A stretch of DNA of 64,000 nucleotides, from contig NZ_SCFM01000019.1 of the NCBI RefSeq assembly GCF_004138295.1, positions 61,535 through 125,534 of the forward strand, given 5' to 3'. Below the pieces are notes generated by a model, which saw nothing but the letters and a program-made list of their open reading frames with translations, had not been told where the DNA came from and searched no databases. Positions 17,756 through 26,825 of the stretch are shown here, one piece after another. This stretch comes from Ectobacillus funiculus (lineage in GTDB: Bacteria; Bacillota; Bacilli; Bacillales; Bacillaceae_G). Position 1 is the first letter of the stretch, and the number at the start of each line of letters is the position of its first letter. A program made the position numbers and the translations under genes.

Positions 17756-18597
17756 TGAAGATTGTCGTAACAGGAGCAAAAGGACAGCTTGGACAAGATG
17801 TTCTGAAGCAGCTGGAAGAAGGGGCCTTTGAGGTCTATCCGCTTGATCGTGCAGCTCTAGAGCTTACAGACGAGCAAGCAGTTGCAGCTCACATGGAGAA
17901 GATACAGCCGGATGTGATTCTTCACTGCGCCGCTTATACAAATGTAGACGGTGCCGAAACAGATCGCGAAACAGCATACCAAGTAAATGGCCTAGCAGCA
18001 AAGTATTTAGCTCAGGCCGCTAATAAGCTTGGTGCCAAAATGCTGTATGTCAGCACCGATTATGTATTTAACGGCACAGGAAACAAACCGTATGAAGTAG
18101 ACGAGCCAACTGCACCGCTTGGCGCATACGGTGAAACAAAGCTGGCTGGTGAAGCATTTGTCCAGGAATATGCTGAGAAGTTTTTCATTGTACGTACAGC
18201 TTGGGTGTTTGGAGTATACGGCAATAACTTTGTGAAAACGATGATGCGTCTTGGAAAAGAGCGCGGAGAAGTTGGCGTTGTTCATGACCAAGTAGGCTCC
18301 CCGACATATACAGTAGATTTAGCTCGCTTTATGATTGAGCTTATGCAATCTGACAAGTACGGTATTTACCATGCTACAAATGAAGGCGTATGCTCTTGGT
18401 ATGAGTTTGCCGTAGAAATTTTCAAGCAAGCAGGCATGGATGTGAAGGTGAAGCCATTAACGACAGAGGAATTCCCTCGTCCTGCTGCGCGTCCAAAATA
18501 TTCTGTGTTAAGCAAAAAGAAAATTGCTGAACAAGGCTTTAAGCCGTTAAGAGATTGGAAGGAAGCGCTGGCTGCTTACTTAGAAGAGGCGAAATAA
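17755..18597 (+). CDS. rfbD: dTDP-4-dehydrorhamnose reductase
   Basis: 280 residues of the RmlD family. It performs the last step, NAD(P)H reduction to dTDP-L-rhamnose. Motifs are GAKGQLGQ at the N-terminus, STDYVFNG and YGETKLAGE with the catalytic Tyr/Lys. The order rfbA-C-B-D is compact and all four enzymes of dTDP-rhamnose synthesis are here, so the neighbouring polysaccharide almost certainly contains rhamnose. Confidence 0.95.
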   Translation: MKIVVTGAKGQLGQDVLKQLEEGAFEVYPLDRAALELTDEQAVAAHMEKIQPDVILHCAAYTNVDGAETDRETAYQVNGLAAKYLAQAANKLGAKMLYVSTDYVFNGTGNKPYEVDEPTAPLGAYGETKLAGEAFVQEYAEKFFIVRTAWVFGVYGNNFVKTMMRLGKERGEVGVVHDQVGSPTYTVDLARFMIELMQSDKYGIYHATNEGVCSWYEFAVEIFKQAGMDVKVKPLTTEEFPRPAARPKYSVLSKKKIAEQGFKPLRDWKEALAAYLEEAK

Positions 18598-18603
18598 TCC
18601 AGA

Positions 18604-18645
18604 TAAAAAAGAACCGTCATGCTGTGTGACGGTTCTTTTATTTTA
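18604..18645 (+). terminator. Intrinsic terminator after rfbD
   Basis: AAAAAAGAACCGTCA...TGACGGTTCTTTTATTTT is a 12-bp stem with T-tract. The next repeat begins inside its T-tract. Confidence 0.92.
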
Positions 18646-18765
18646 CACTTTAAGAAAGTATACATTTCCAGCCAGGAGCCAATTTGACGTGGCCGGAAAC
18701 TTTAGGAATATAGTTTAAGTGCAACTCGCCTCTGTCCTTGCCCAAGAGCAGGGCCCACCTTTCTT
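18642..18765 (+). repeat. bcr1-like repeat copy, 3' end eroded
   Basis: Stem ATTTCCAGCC/GGCCGGAAACT shows paired changes relative to other copies. The terminal hairpin is lost (GGGCCCACCTTTCTT). Confidence 0.85.
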
Positions 18766-18777
18766 GCTAACATCAAC

Positions 18778-19695
18778 TCAATAGCTATCTAATGCGTACA
18801 GCAGCTTAAAAATCAATGTATCCCGCTCATTTTGCCGATACAAAGGTGTGCTGACGGCATATGAAATTCTGCCTAGCAGGGATTGTCGCTTATAAAGAAA
18901 ATCGTGAATCAGCTTCTTTTGATGATCCTGAAGCTCTCCTTCGAACAATCGGTAAAATTCTGCTGTTTGCGTTGTGTAAGGCTTTTGATGCCCCTTCTTC
19001 TTAAAGGTTTTATAACGTACTAAAGCACTCTTTAGTTTGCTATCAGCCATCCCAAGCGTGTTTGAGGAATGCTGCCTATATAACAAATGAGATTGCTCAT
19101 CATAGATCACTTTACCAAAAGCAGTTCCTAACAAGTAAAACCATGCGTCGTGCATCGTTACCATTTCAATTCTTGGCGTGTGGGCTTGGAACAACTCGCG
19201 CATTGTTCGGTTAAACACAATGGTACAGCCCGTAGCAATATTTTGGATTAAAGCATTTTCTAATCCTGCTCCTTGCGGCGGAATTTGTGAATGCTTTAAC
19301 AGTTGCAGTTGTTCGTCTACGATATCTAAACGAGAGAAATAGAGCAGCGGTGTGCGCGTATCTTCCTTCCCTAACAAGCTTACGGCTCTTGATACCTTAG
19401 TTGGCTTCCAGAAGTCGTCTTGGTCGCAAAAGGCGTAATAGGAGGCATCAGGAGAGGCGTGTAGTATAAGCTCGAAGAAACTAGAGATAACCCCTTTATT
19501 CTCCCCTTTTATCAAAGTGATGTTATTATGCTTCTTGCTGTAAGCTTCAACAATTGACACGGTCTCATCTTTTGAACCATCATCGCGAATTAAAATACTT
19601 ATATTTGTGTAATCTTGCCCAAGCAAGCTATCTAGCTGTTGACGTATATACTTTTCTCCATTATACGTCGACAGTAATATCTGTACCTTCTCCAT
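18778..19695 (-). CDS. Family 2 glycosyltransferase, RgpB-like, convergent with rfbACBD
   Basis: 305 residues: VQILLSTYNGEKYIRQQLDS, ILIRDDGSKDET, and FCDQDDFW near residue 85, the RgpB-type rhamnosyltransferase motif, plus MVTMHDAWFYLLG. Its catalytic half is close to that of the gene at 14345. It lies on the opposite strand at the end of the locus. ATG 19695 is chosen because AGGAG lies nine bases upstream; an in-frame ATG 18 bp earlier lacks a site. It probably serves the same rhamnose polymer or a modification of it. Confidence 0.83.
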   Translation of the reverse strand: MEKVQILLSTYNGEKYIRQQLDSLLGQDYTNISILIRDDGSKDETVSIVEAYSKKHNNITLIKGENKGVISSFFELILHASPDASYYAFCDQDDFWKPTKVSRAVSLLGKEDTRTPLLYFSRLDIVDEQLQLLKHSQIPPQGAGLENALIQNIATGCTIVFNRTMRELFQAHTPRIEMVTMHDAWFYLLGTAFGKVIYDEQSHLLYRQHSSNTLGMADSKLKSALVRYKTFKKKGHQKPYTTQTAEFYRLFEGELQDHQKKLIHDFLYKRQSLLGRISYAVSTPLYRQNERDTLIFKLLYALDSY

Positions 19696-19741
19696 GTTAA
19701 CTACTCCTATCATCTCTATATTCTTAAGGCGGTTCTACGAT

Positions 19742-19881
19742 TTTACTTCACTGTAGGAAAGGATAAATTTCCAGCTAGAAGTCATTTGATATATTTGGGA
19801 ATTTTAGAGATCCATTGTAAGTGCAACTACGCCTCTATCTTCGTCTAAGAGCGGGGCTCGCCAATCGGCAAGGTTTCTTTA
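19742..19881 (+). repeat. bcr1-like repeat copy
   Basis: Full-length but diverged (CTCTATCTTCGTCTAAGAGC). The region 19882-20131 holds nothing else that I can support. Confidence 0.85.
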
Positions 19882-20131
19882 TCGTTAAAGTATTATATAC
19901 TATAGAAGTATTTTATAAAAGGATGCTAGTTTATCCTCGAGGGTTCTGTATGTATAACAATAAGCTTGCGATTGTGAATTTGGATTCATTATTCTGTAAG
20001 CTCCCAACTCCATCATTATACTGAAGAAGTGAATGATTAGGCAATGTGTTCTAGCGCATATCTATTGTAAGCTAATAGCAATAGCCCTCGCCTAGAATTT
20101 AGACGGGGGCATGCCGCATCATATAATCTTA

Positions 20132-20929
20132 TCAGTGACCTTCTCTCTCCTGTTCTCCCATATAAGGCTTATTTACGTAATAATACATCCAACCCATGAA
20201 TATACTGCCGCCTATTAAGTTACCGATTGTAACAGGTATCAGGTTGTGTATGACTCCAGCAAAGGAGATTGTGCCAGGATGATGTAATACAAGCGCAATC
20301 GCAAAGGTACACATATTAGCAATACTGTGTTCATATCCAGAAATGAAAAAGCAGAATACAAATAGAATCATGATAAACAGCTTTGCCCCATCCTCTTTTA
20401 AGGACATTGGAATAAAAAAGGCAAGGCAGACAAGCCAATTACACAAGATAGCCCGGAAAAATAATTCAAATGTTGAGACATGCATCTTTTTCTCTACAAC
20501 AGCCAATAAGAAGCTATTTACGGAGGAATCATTAAAAAGTCCGGTTGTATAAATCAAAAGTGCAAAGGCGGCAGCTCCCAAAATATTTCCTAGGTAACTC
20601 ATGCCCCATAGCTTCCATACGTCCAACCACTGTATTTTTTTGCGAAGCGCCGTGAATGTATAGTAGAATGTATCTCCTGTGAATAAATCTCCTCCGCCGT
20701 AAGAGATTAGGATAATGGCTGCTCCAAACGTTAATGCTGCCATTGGATAGGCAACTGGTGAATGCTCCATATAAAAGAAATTTCCCGTTTTAAAGGCTAC
20801 AATAACTCCAAATCCAATAAACATACTAGCTAACATAGACCTTAATATATACCGTAAACGACTTTGCCGGAAGATCTTCAGCTTTTTTAAGGCTAAATTC
20901 TCTACTGCAATTAATGATTTCATTTCCAT
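20132..20929 (-). CDS. Formate/nitrite transporter (FNT) family channel
   Basis: A 265-residue membrane protein with six helices. FNT motifs include MLASMFIGFGVIVAFKTGNF, LFTGDTFYYTF, NWLVCLAFFIPMS and the gate region SGYEHSIANMCTFAIAL with its conserved histidine. The family passes formate, nitrite or hydrosulfide as pentamers. No formate or nitrite enzymes lie nearby to pick the substrate; it is closest in shape to B. subtilis YwcJ. The start ATG has a weak GGGGGT site. Confidence 0.88.
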   Translation of the reverse strand: MEMKSLIAVENLALKKLKIFRQSRLRYILRSMLASMFIGFGVIVAFKTGNFFYMEHSPVAYPMAALTFGAAIILISYGGGDLFTGDTFYYTFTALRKKIQWLDVWKLWGMSYLGNILGAAAFALLIYTTGLFNDSSVNSFLLAVVEKKMHVSTFELFFRAILCNWLVCLAFFIPMSLKEDGAKLFIMILFVFCFFISGYEHSIANMCTFAIALVLHHPGTISFAGVIHNLIPVTIGNLIGGSIFMGWMYYYVNKPYMGEQEREGH

Positions 20930-21506
20930 GTGACGTACCCCCTATTCTTTTGACCGCTAGTGATAGTAATGAAATCTGTGAAATTCTCTTACATTATGAC
21001 ATTAAATTGGGCTAGAATGAAAAGTAACTTGTTTCATTTATGTGAACTTTTTCACAAAGATTAAATGTATGGTTGTAGAGTATATAAATAAAGGGGCCTC
21101 AACTAAAGATGAATCTAATTGTAGGCTTGATAAAGGCAGAAATCTTCAATAAGGGCTATACATGTATTTCCATAGTATAGGGAAAGATGGTACAAGGGAA
21201 TGAGAATCGCGCGTGCATCTTTTTAAATATAGAGGAGCATACAATCGTGGACAAAATGTTTGGTGCTGTGTACTGTCTTTGCGAGCCGTTTAAGATTAAT
21301 CAGAGAGGGGCTATTTTGCTTCCGATTGCGTTGCTGGGGGTTATGTATGCAAACTCTTTCTGGCTGTGTACGCAGCATTTAGATGATTATAGTGTCTATA
21401 CCTTTCCAACTTAATATTCTGCTTCCCTTCGTTCTATTTCTGATAACTTTTCTGAGGAGAAACAGAACAGTTTTCGAAGATTAACTGGTTGGAATGGAGT
21501 ATGAAA
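20930..21506. other. Intergenic stretch upstream of the FNT gene
   Basis: Contains the divergent promoters. A 75-codon frame at 21187-21414 opens at ATG behind AGGGAAAG, but its product resembles nothing I know and has mixed composition; I do not call it. No repeat copy is present. Confidence 0.35.
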
Positions 21507-21737
21507 ATGAAGACACTGTTATTTAGCATGGGAATGATAGGTTTAATTTATTTTATATCAAAATATTTGTATAAATACGGAAATAAAACAGAGCTCCTGC
21601 TATTTGTTTTATTAATGGTTTATACAACCTATGAAGGAATTGCTGAACTGCAGGGATTGCCGCACATTTCAATTATTTATCCTGTAGAAAGGCTACTTGA
21701 CCCTATTGGGAGATGGCTAGAGCAAAGGCTTAGTTAA
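21507..21737 (+). CDS. Small two-helix membrane protein, GerD/GerA-D-subunit-like shape
   Basis: A 76-residue protein with two hydrophobic segments (about 1-20 and 28-46) and the amphipathic tail YPVERLLDPIGRWLEQRLS. Start ATG 21507 is preferred because GGAG ends seven bases before it; ATG 21501 would overlap the site. Its outline (two helices, a hydrophobic I-P stretch, a conserved P..R.LDPIG tail) resembles the 80-residue small subunit in the germination operon at 32229 (FEPLAHVIDRVLG). This suggests a spore-membrane role, but the similarity is by eye only. It is unlinked to other germination genes. Confidence 0.6.
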   Translation: MKTLLFSMGMIGLIYFISKYLYKYGNKTELLLFVLLMVYTTYEGIAELQGLPHISIIYPVERLLDPIGRWLEQRLS

Positions 21738-21750
21738 GTAGACGGAAGTT

Positions 21751-21888
21751 TGTGCTACTTTAAGAAAGTATAAGTTTCTAGCTGGAGGGCAATTTGACGT
21801 AGTTGAAAATTTTAGGAATAAAGTATAAGGGCAACTACGCCTCTGTCTTCGCCCAAGGCAGGGCTCACCAGTCGGCGAGTTTTCTTTA
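21751..21888 (+). repeat. bcr1-like repeat copy
   Basis: Full copy 13 bp after the small membrane-protein gene, with the terminal hairpin slightly altered (CTCACCAGTCGGCGAG). From 21889 to 22235 I see only AT-rich DNA, presumably the desaturase promoter. Confidence 0.9.
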
Positions 21889-22250
21889 AAATCTAACACA
21901 CATATGAGAAGTAAGAATTATATTGTCCTCCCCTGCCCTTTTCATAGCATCTCCAAATTTGGATGCCATAAATAGATTGACAATTTAGCGAAAGACGTTT
22001 AATATCATGTCTTAGTAGCTGGTTTTAATTTTATCTATTTCAGTGTCCAGAAAATGTATTACCTGTATTTTAATGGGGGAAATTGGACATAAAACGTAAT
22101 AGATATCCAAATAATAGAATTAGAAGACGAGTAAAAAACTTATGTAATGGCTATTACTGGAAGAGCACATAAGGTTTATTAGTAATAGAGATCAGTAAGC
22201 AGATATAATGCTTTTTCTGGAATAAGTCATAAAAGTAAAGGGGTGTATTG

Positions 22251-23345
22251 ATGAGTGAATTGCGTACGTTCGGATGGTATGCGGCCCGTGTAGCTCCACA
22301 TCTTCCGAAAGAGGCATTTCAGCCTGTTCCTTCCCGGCTTTGGGGTGGACTAGCATATCTTATTGTAGCGGTTTCTGGGATTGCGGCGATTGGAGTATTT
22401 GATTTACCTGTGATTGTGAATATTGCAATTAGTATTGTGTTAGGTTTGTGTTATGGCGGGATAGGCCTTTTTGCCCATGAGGTTTTGCATGGTACAGTAA
22501 TACGAAACAGAAAATGGCGTGATATTATAGGTGCTATTGGCTTTTGGCCATTATGCGTTGGACCAAAGCTCTGGAGAAAGTGGCACAATATGGAGCACCA
22601 CATTCATACACAGCATGAGCATGATGATCCAGATGCTTGGGCGACTCTTGAAAAGCTGCAAAAGAAACCGTTGCTGCGGAAGATTTATAAGCTGCCAATG
22701 TGGCTTCGTACTGTTATTAGCTTCACCTTGCTATCCGTAATGTTTACTTTTCATTCATCAAGAATGTTCAAAACATATATCAATGAATTTAAGCCAAAGG
22801 ATCGTCCGGCTGTTTGGATGCAGCTTATTTTACCATGGGCAACATGGATTGCATTGTTAGTATGGCTTGGGCCTTCTAAGTGGTTCTTTTTTTACCTTAT
22901 ACCGCTTTTCATTGCAAACGCAATCGTAATGGGTTATATCTCAACGAATCATCGTTTAAACCCGATTACAACAGTAAATGATCCGCTTGCAAATACGCTC
23001 AGCGTAACTGTTCCGAAGTGGGTCGATGTATTGCATTTTCAATTCTCGTATCATGCAGAGCATCACCTATTTCCAGGAATGAATCCAAAATATTTCCCGA
23101 TGGTAAAAGATAAAGTGAAAGAAATGTGGCCAGATCGTTATTTTGAGATGCCACTCACAACAGCACTAGCTGCTTTATGGCAAACACCAAGAATCTATCA
23201 TAATCATACAGAGCTCATTGATCCTGAGACAGGAACTGTGTATGGTACGTTGGGGAATGGCTTAGATCCTAACAATATTGAAGCTAAAAAGCCAGAGGAT
23301 AGAGAGGCTACTGTACCGATCTATTCAAAGGTAAAAAATCATTAA
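22251..23345 (+). CDS. Membrane fatty acid desaturase
   Basis: 364 residues with at least four helices and the three histidine boxes of di-iron acyl desaturases: HEVLH (HxxxH), HNMEHH (HxxxHH) and HAEHH (HxxHH). It should insert a cis double bond in membrane acyl chains, as B. subtilis Des does, but length and box spacing suggest a different branch. ATG 22251 lies behind AAAGGGGTG; TTG 22248 is an in-frame alternative. No two-component pair like DesKR is adjacent. Monocistronic, with a strong terminator. Confidence 0.88.
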   Translation: MSELRTFGWYAARVAPHLPKEAFQPVPSRLWGGLAYLIVAVSGIAAIGVFDLPVIVNIAISIVLGLCYGGIGLFAHEVLHGTVIRNRKWRDIIGAIGFWPLCVGPKLWRKWHNMEHHIHTQHEHDDPDAWATLEKLQKKPLLRKIYKLPMWLRTVISFTLLSVMFTFHSSRMFKTYINEFKPKDRPAVWMQLILPWATWIALLVWLGPSKWFFFYLIPLFIANAIVMGYISTNHRLNPITTVNDPLANTLSVTVPKWVDVLHFQFSYHAEHHLFPGMNPKYFPMVKDKVKEMWPDRYFEMPLTTALAALWQTPRIYHNHTELIDPETGTVYGTLGNGLDPNNIEAKKPEDREATVPIYSKVKNH

Positions 23346-23360
23346 ATAGTAATAAAAAAT

Positions 23361-23412
23361 GACCGTTATAGAAAATCTTGTATAAAGATTTTCTATAACG
23401 GTCTATTTGTAT
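23361..23412 (+). terminator. Desaturase terminator
   Basis: GACCGTTATAGAAAATCTT with its perfect complement, a 19-bp stem with a five-base loop, followed by TATTTGTATTTT. Confidence 0.88.
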
Positions 23413-23419
23413 TTTCTTG

Positions 23420-23490
23420 TACTTGAAAAAAGGGATACATTTTCAGCTTCAGATAATCTGACGCAAATGGAAATTTTCGAAAGTAAAGCA
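23420..23490 (+). repeat. bcr1-like repeat, degenerate 5' half
   Basis: ACTTGAAAAAAGGGATACAT, TTTCAGC and a weak ATTTTCGAAAGTAAAG. The stem half TTTTCAGC...GGAAATTTT remains, and the 3' half is absent. Confidence 0.45.
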
Positions 23491-23500
23491 GGATCAAAAG

Positions 23501-23542
23501 TTATCCACAAGTATAAATCGTAAAAAGAATAAGTTATCCACA
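23501..23542 (+). promoter_or_regulatory. Two perfect DnaA boxes
   Basis: TTATCCACA occurs at 23501-23509 and again at 23534-23542 in the same orientation, 33 bp apart (about three helix turns). This matches the consensus DnaA box exactly. They lie in an intergenic space between the desaturase gene and the repeat copy. The arrangement resembles the DnaA-box clusters known away from oriC in Bacillus. Confidence 0.7.
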
Positions 23543-23687
23543 GGTTGATGAATTGCTGAAGGAATCTAGATGCTATACAGCTATTATTGTATATCTTTTG
23601 GAAATGAAGGAAATGGAAAAGTTTTTTATATCCATATAATTGACCTGAGGGATAACAGTATCACGTCTTGGGAAATATTAAGTTTTA

Positions 23688-23825
23688 TTTACACTTTAAG
23701 AAAGTATAAATTTCTAGCAGGAAGCCCATTCGACGTAGCGAGAAATTTTAGGAATAAAGTATAAGTGCAACTACGCCTCTGTCTTCGCCCAAAAGCAGGG
23801 CTCGTCAATCGGTGAGTTTTCTTTA
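23688..23825 (+). repeat. bcr1-like repeat copy
   Basis: Full copy. The terminal hairpin reads CTCGTCAATCGGTGAG, with both arms altered so pairing survives through wobble. Confidence 0.9.
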
Positions 23826-24050
23826 TCTATAAGCATGGATTGAGGAACAGCTCTGTAGACTTCTTGCAAATCGTAATCAATCTTATTTTTGCTATGGAGG
23901 GCTTACTTTTTATTGCTTTATGATACATACCCCAGCACTTTAATGAGAACAACAAGAGATATAAGAAGAAAGATGGTAAAATAAAAATACAAATGAACAG
24001 ATGGCATAGAACGATAGATGTAATGAGTTTGTAATAAAGGGAGAGTAAAA

Positions 24051-25475
24051 GTGAACAACCATACAAACATGAATCATCCAATTGATCATTCAGCAGCATC
24101 TCAGGATACTGTAATTTTGGAGCACTACGGATTAAATGAATTAAACTTTGAATCCGTTAAAGGCTACCGGGAAAAATTTGCTATGACAAAACCAAATCAT
24201 CCGTGGAATGGACTTGAGACGAAAGAATTTTTATACAAAATTGGTGCATGGGGAAAGCTGCGTAATACAAGTAAAGAAGGTCTTACAGTCGCAGGTTTGC
24301 TTATGTTTAGTGAAGAAAGAATTATAACAGAAGTTTTTCCGCAATACTTTCTGGAATATAGGGAAAGCTTGCAGGACACTTTAAGCAGCTGCTGGTCTGA
24401 ACGATTCACCTCCCAGGATGGAACTTGGTCTGGAAATTTATACGATTTTTACTTTAAGGTGATGGAGCACTTTTCAAAGGGCCTGCCTGTAAGTTATATG
24501 AAGGAAAAAATATGTCTTGCTCTTCACGAAGCCCTAATTAATATGATTGTACATGCCGATTATTATGTTGAGGGCGGACTTGTTATTGAAAGGAATGCAC
24601 ATGCTATTCGATTTTCTAATCCGGGACTTTTCCGTATACCTGTTGAACAAGCCTTTGAGGGCGGAATCAGCAATCTACGTAATCCGAATGTATTTAAGAT
24701 GTTTATTCTAATCGATCTTTGTCAAAGAGCCGGATTTGGTTTAAAAAGTATGTATTCACTATGGACAGAGCAGCAATGGTCACGGCCTCATATAGATCAG
24801 GAGGCACAATTGGAGCGGACGACCCTAACACTTAGCATGTCTGAAAGTATTGCTGAAGGTAAATTGGAATGGATGGATGAAATCGCTTCAACATATGATG
24901 GATTTGAAATTGATAGAAGCTCCGTAAATAAGGAGTACAGCTCCATGAATAGTGAGGTAGACTCCGTAAATAAGGAGTATAACTCCGTGAATAATGATTC
25001 CAACTCCGTAAATAAGGAACAAAACTCCATAAGTATAGAGGATAACTCCGTAAATAACGATGTTGACTCCATGAATAACGATTCTAACTCCATGAATAAG
25101 GAGTACAGCTCCGTGAATAATGAAGAGGATGATCCTATATTAGAGGAGCTGCCAACCTTTTTAGAACAGATAGAAAATATAGACGGGCAACAGGAAAGTG
25201 TTATAGCAGAGGATATTGAGAAGGAGCTTTGGGAGATTTCGGAAATAGCAAGAAGGAAGAAGCGTTTAAGTCCAAGTAAAATGGAAGAGATTATTTTGCA
25301 GCTTCTTATGAAAAAGCCCCTTATGCTAAAGGAATTATCCCGGTTGCTGGAGCGGACGTCAGATGGGCTTCGAAATAATTATTTGGCTAAGCTGCTGCAG
25401 AAGGAAAAGATAAAACTAAAATATCCGGATCAACCAAATCATCCGAAGCAGGCGTATTTATTTCGAGACAGATGA
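24051..25475 (+). CDS. RecG-C-terminal-like ATP-binding (HATPase_c_4) protein with heptapeptide repeats
   Basis: 474 residues. Residues ~20-110 look like the linker of AlbA_2/RecG-related proteins (GLTVAGLLMFSEE). Residues ~140-240 carry the GHKL-like HATPase_c_4 core: LALHEALINMIVHADYYVEG with the N-box, FSNPGLFRIP and FEGGISNLRNPNVFKMF. Residues 290-359 are ten exact-length heptads of type S-V/M-N-x-E-x-N encoded by a 21-bp repeat. The C-terminal ~90 residues resemble a winged helix. Such proteins are annotated as transcriptional regulators or ATP-dependent helicase-like but lack helicase motifs. GTG 24051 follows GGGAGAG. The function is unknown; DNA binding is an inference. Confidence 0.72.
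   Translation: MNNHTNMNHPIDHSAASQDTVILEHYGLNELNFESVKGYREKFAMTKPNHPWNGLETKEFLYKIGAWGKLRNTSKEGLTVAGLLMFSEERIITEVFPQYFLEYRESLQDTLSSCWSERFTSQDGTWSGNLYDFYFKVMEHFSKGLPVSYMKEKICLALHEALINMIVHADYYVEGGLVIERNAHAIRFSNPGLFRIPVEQAFEGGISNLRNPNVFKMFILIDLCQRAGFGLKSMYSLWTEQQWSRPHIDQEAQLERTTLTLSMSESIAEGKLEWMDEIASTYDGFEIDRSSVNKEYSSMNSEVDSVNKEYNSVNNDSNSVNKEQNSISIEDNSVNNDVDSMNNDSNSMNKEYSSVNNEEDDPILEELPTFLEQIENIDGQQESVIAEDIEKELWEISEIARRKKRLSPSKMEEIILQLLMKKPLMLKELSRLLERTSDGLRNNYLAKLLQKEKIKLKYPDQPNHPKQAYLFRDR
24920..25129 (+). repeat. Ten tandem 21-bp units inside the ATP-binding protein gene
   Basis: Each unit begins CTCC(G/A)T(A/G)A(A/G)TA and starts at 24920 + 21n (n = 0-9) without exception. Units differ at several positions but keep the frame, giving SVNKEYN-like heptapeptides. 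The exact length implies copy-number change in multiples of 21 bp. Confidence 0.92.
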
Positions 25476-25504
25476 AGTTATCTGTATTTTAATATAATAT
25501 ATAC

Positions 25505-25632
25505 AGAGAAAACTCGATGATTGGCGAGCCGTTAGACGAGGACAGAGGCGTAGTACATTTATACTTTGTTCCTCAAATTTTTCGCCACATCGAGTTTGTT
25601 TTTTGCGGGAATTTTATACTTTCTGCTGTAAA
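25505..25632 (-). repeat. bcr1-like repeat, reverse-oriented degenerate copy
   Basis: Read on the minus strand it follows the consensus with many changes (AGAAAACTCGATGATTGGCG and GGACAGAGGCGTAGTAC). It is the second of only two reverse copies. Confidence 0.75.
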
Positions 25633-25904
25633 GAAAAACGAAAGGTCAAAAGGCGCCTTTCGTTCTGTATACGAGTTTAGAGCAGGATTAGGTGAAATTT
25701 TCCGTTGTTATATTGATTTATCTTACTAATTTATTTTTTGTTTCTTCTCTCAGTTTGTGCATGAAAAATATCCTTATTATAATTTTCACTCAGCAAGCAA
25801 CAATCTATCAGATTTTACTGAAAGAGTACCCCTACTTCAATTTCGTAGCGTAGGTGGAGGTAACTCAATTGCGTAACCTTAACTCCTGATATTTCCCGGG
25901 TGAA

Positions 25905-26000
25905 GAACCGCATACAATTTCCCTCTGTAAAAGCATGCGTGAATGCCCCCTCTTTGCCCCTCACAGGCTTGAAGAAGGGGAATTCTTTCGGAAATCCGTT
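25905..26000 (+). mobile_element. Orphan ISC/IS605-type element end (degenerate)
   Basis: GCCCCTCACAGGCTTGAAGA followed by AGGGGAATTCTTTCGGAAAT matches, with indels, the end beside IscB (CTCCTTGAGGAGGGGACTTC then TTTCCGGGAAAT on the minus strand at 63183-63240). No nuclease or transposase gene adjoins. The flanking DNA 25740-25904 is unexplained. Confidence 0.5.
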
Positions 26001-26110
26001 ACATATTTTCTGAGCTCTAATTCCTAGATCCATTTTCTAAGAAATGCTATCATCTTGTGTTCCCGGTGATGGTGAGAAGATTCTATACGCGGTTGTGCTG
26101 GGAACAGAAA

Positions 26111-26150
26111 AGGACTGAGTACGGATGGTTTTCCCATACTCAGTTTTTCT
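26111..26150 (+). terminator. Intrinsic terminator without an intact gene
   Basis: GACTGAGTA...TACTCAGTTTTTCTT. The reading frame before it has only a short unknown tail, so the gene it served is gone. Confidence 0.7.
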
Positions 26151-26286
26151 TACACTTTAAGAAAGTATAAATTTCTAGCTAGAAGACAATTCAACGTAGC
26201 GAGAAATTTCAGGAATAAAGTATAAGGGCAACTACGCCTCTGTCTTCGCCCAAGGGCGGGGCTCGCCAATCGGCAAGTTCTCTTTA
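26150..26286 (+). repeat. bcr1-like repeat copy
   Basis: Full copy beginning in the T-tract of the preceding terminator. Confidence 0.9.
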
Positions 26287-26571
26287 TTCACTTTTTTAGG
26301 GTTCTGATGGCAAGGTGGAATTATGTTTTTGAAGTTGCGAATATTTTATTTTCATCTGATAATTTACAGGGAAATATTTAATGAAACAGGATGTAACAAC
26401 ATGTAACAGCATGGTTGTGTGAGGTTGACTGTACCAAAGGTAGAGTTTATAGGGCTATGCTGGATTGTTATCTAGAAAATTGATTTTTGAGTATTTAATT
26501 GAAGCGATTTTACATATGATAATTCACTTGAAATTCTCACAGCAAAGGAGTAAGATGCCTATATAATTATA
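26287..26571. other. Gene-free leader upstream of the TPP riboswitch
   Basis: AT-rich DNA that must contain the thi promoter. I see no other feature. Confidence 0.4.
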
Positions 26572-26572
26572 A

Positions 26573-26670
26573 TAGCCCGGGAGCCTGCGGAAGCAGGCTG
26601 AGAGTACGGCTGAACTGCCGTAGACCGTTTGAACCTGTTGGGTCATGCCAGCGCAGGGAGAGCCGCAAAA
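26573..26670 (+). ncRNA. TPP (THI element) riboswitch
   Basis: It shows the conserved aptamer parts in order: GGGAGCCTGC, CTGAGAGTACGG (the pyrimidine-sensing CUGAGA), then GACCGTTTGAACCTGTTGGG and TCATGCCAGCGCAGGGAG. It precedes thiM and should repress thiMDE when thiamine pyrophosphate is abundant, through the following terminator. Confidence 0.96.
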
Positions 26671-26707
26671 AGAAGTCTATGATTGAGGAAAATCCTTAAT
26701 CGATGCA

Positions 26708-26741
26708 GAGACACTTTGCCCGCGCAAGGTGTCTTTTTTGT
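26708..26741 (+). terminator. Riboswitch-controlled terminator
   Basis: AGACACTTTGC...GCAAGGTGTC TTTTTTG directly follows the aptamer, 85 bp before thiM. This is the expected expression platform for transcription attenuation. Confidence 0.88.
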
Positions 26742-26825
26742 TGTTACATTAATAAAGTATAGCTTTTTGGAGTGTTACTTAACTCCAGCATTGTTTCTTA
26801 TTTAATTAAAAGGGGCTGAAACTTA

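Noticed and set aside
21187..21414. 75-codon ORF
   Set aside because: Mixed composition, no recognisable motif and no conserved context; may be chance.
24920..25129. CRISPR or minisatellite in non-coding DNA
   Set aside because: The 21-bp units are entirely within a coding frame and make heptapeptides.
25517..25729. 70-codon plus-strand ORF
   Set aside because: Most of it is the reversed repeat copy at 25505-25632, so it is not a gene.
25815..26033. 72-codon minus-strand ORF starting MDLGIRAQ
   Set aside because: It overlaps the degenerate ISC/IS605-type end; the reading frame looks accidental.
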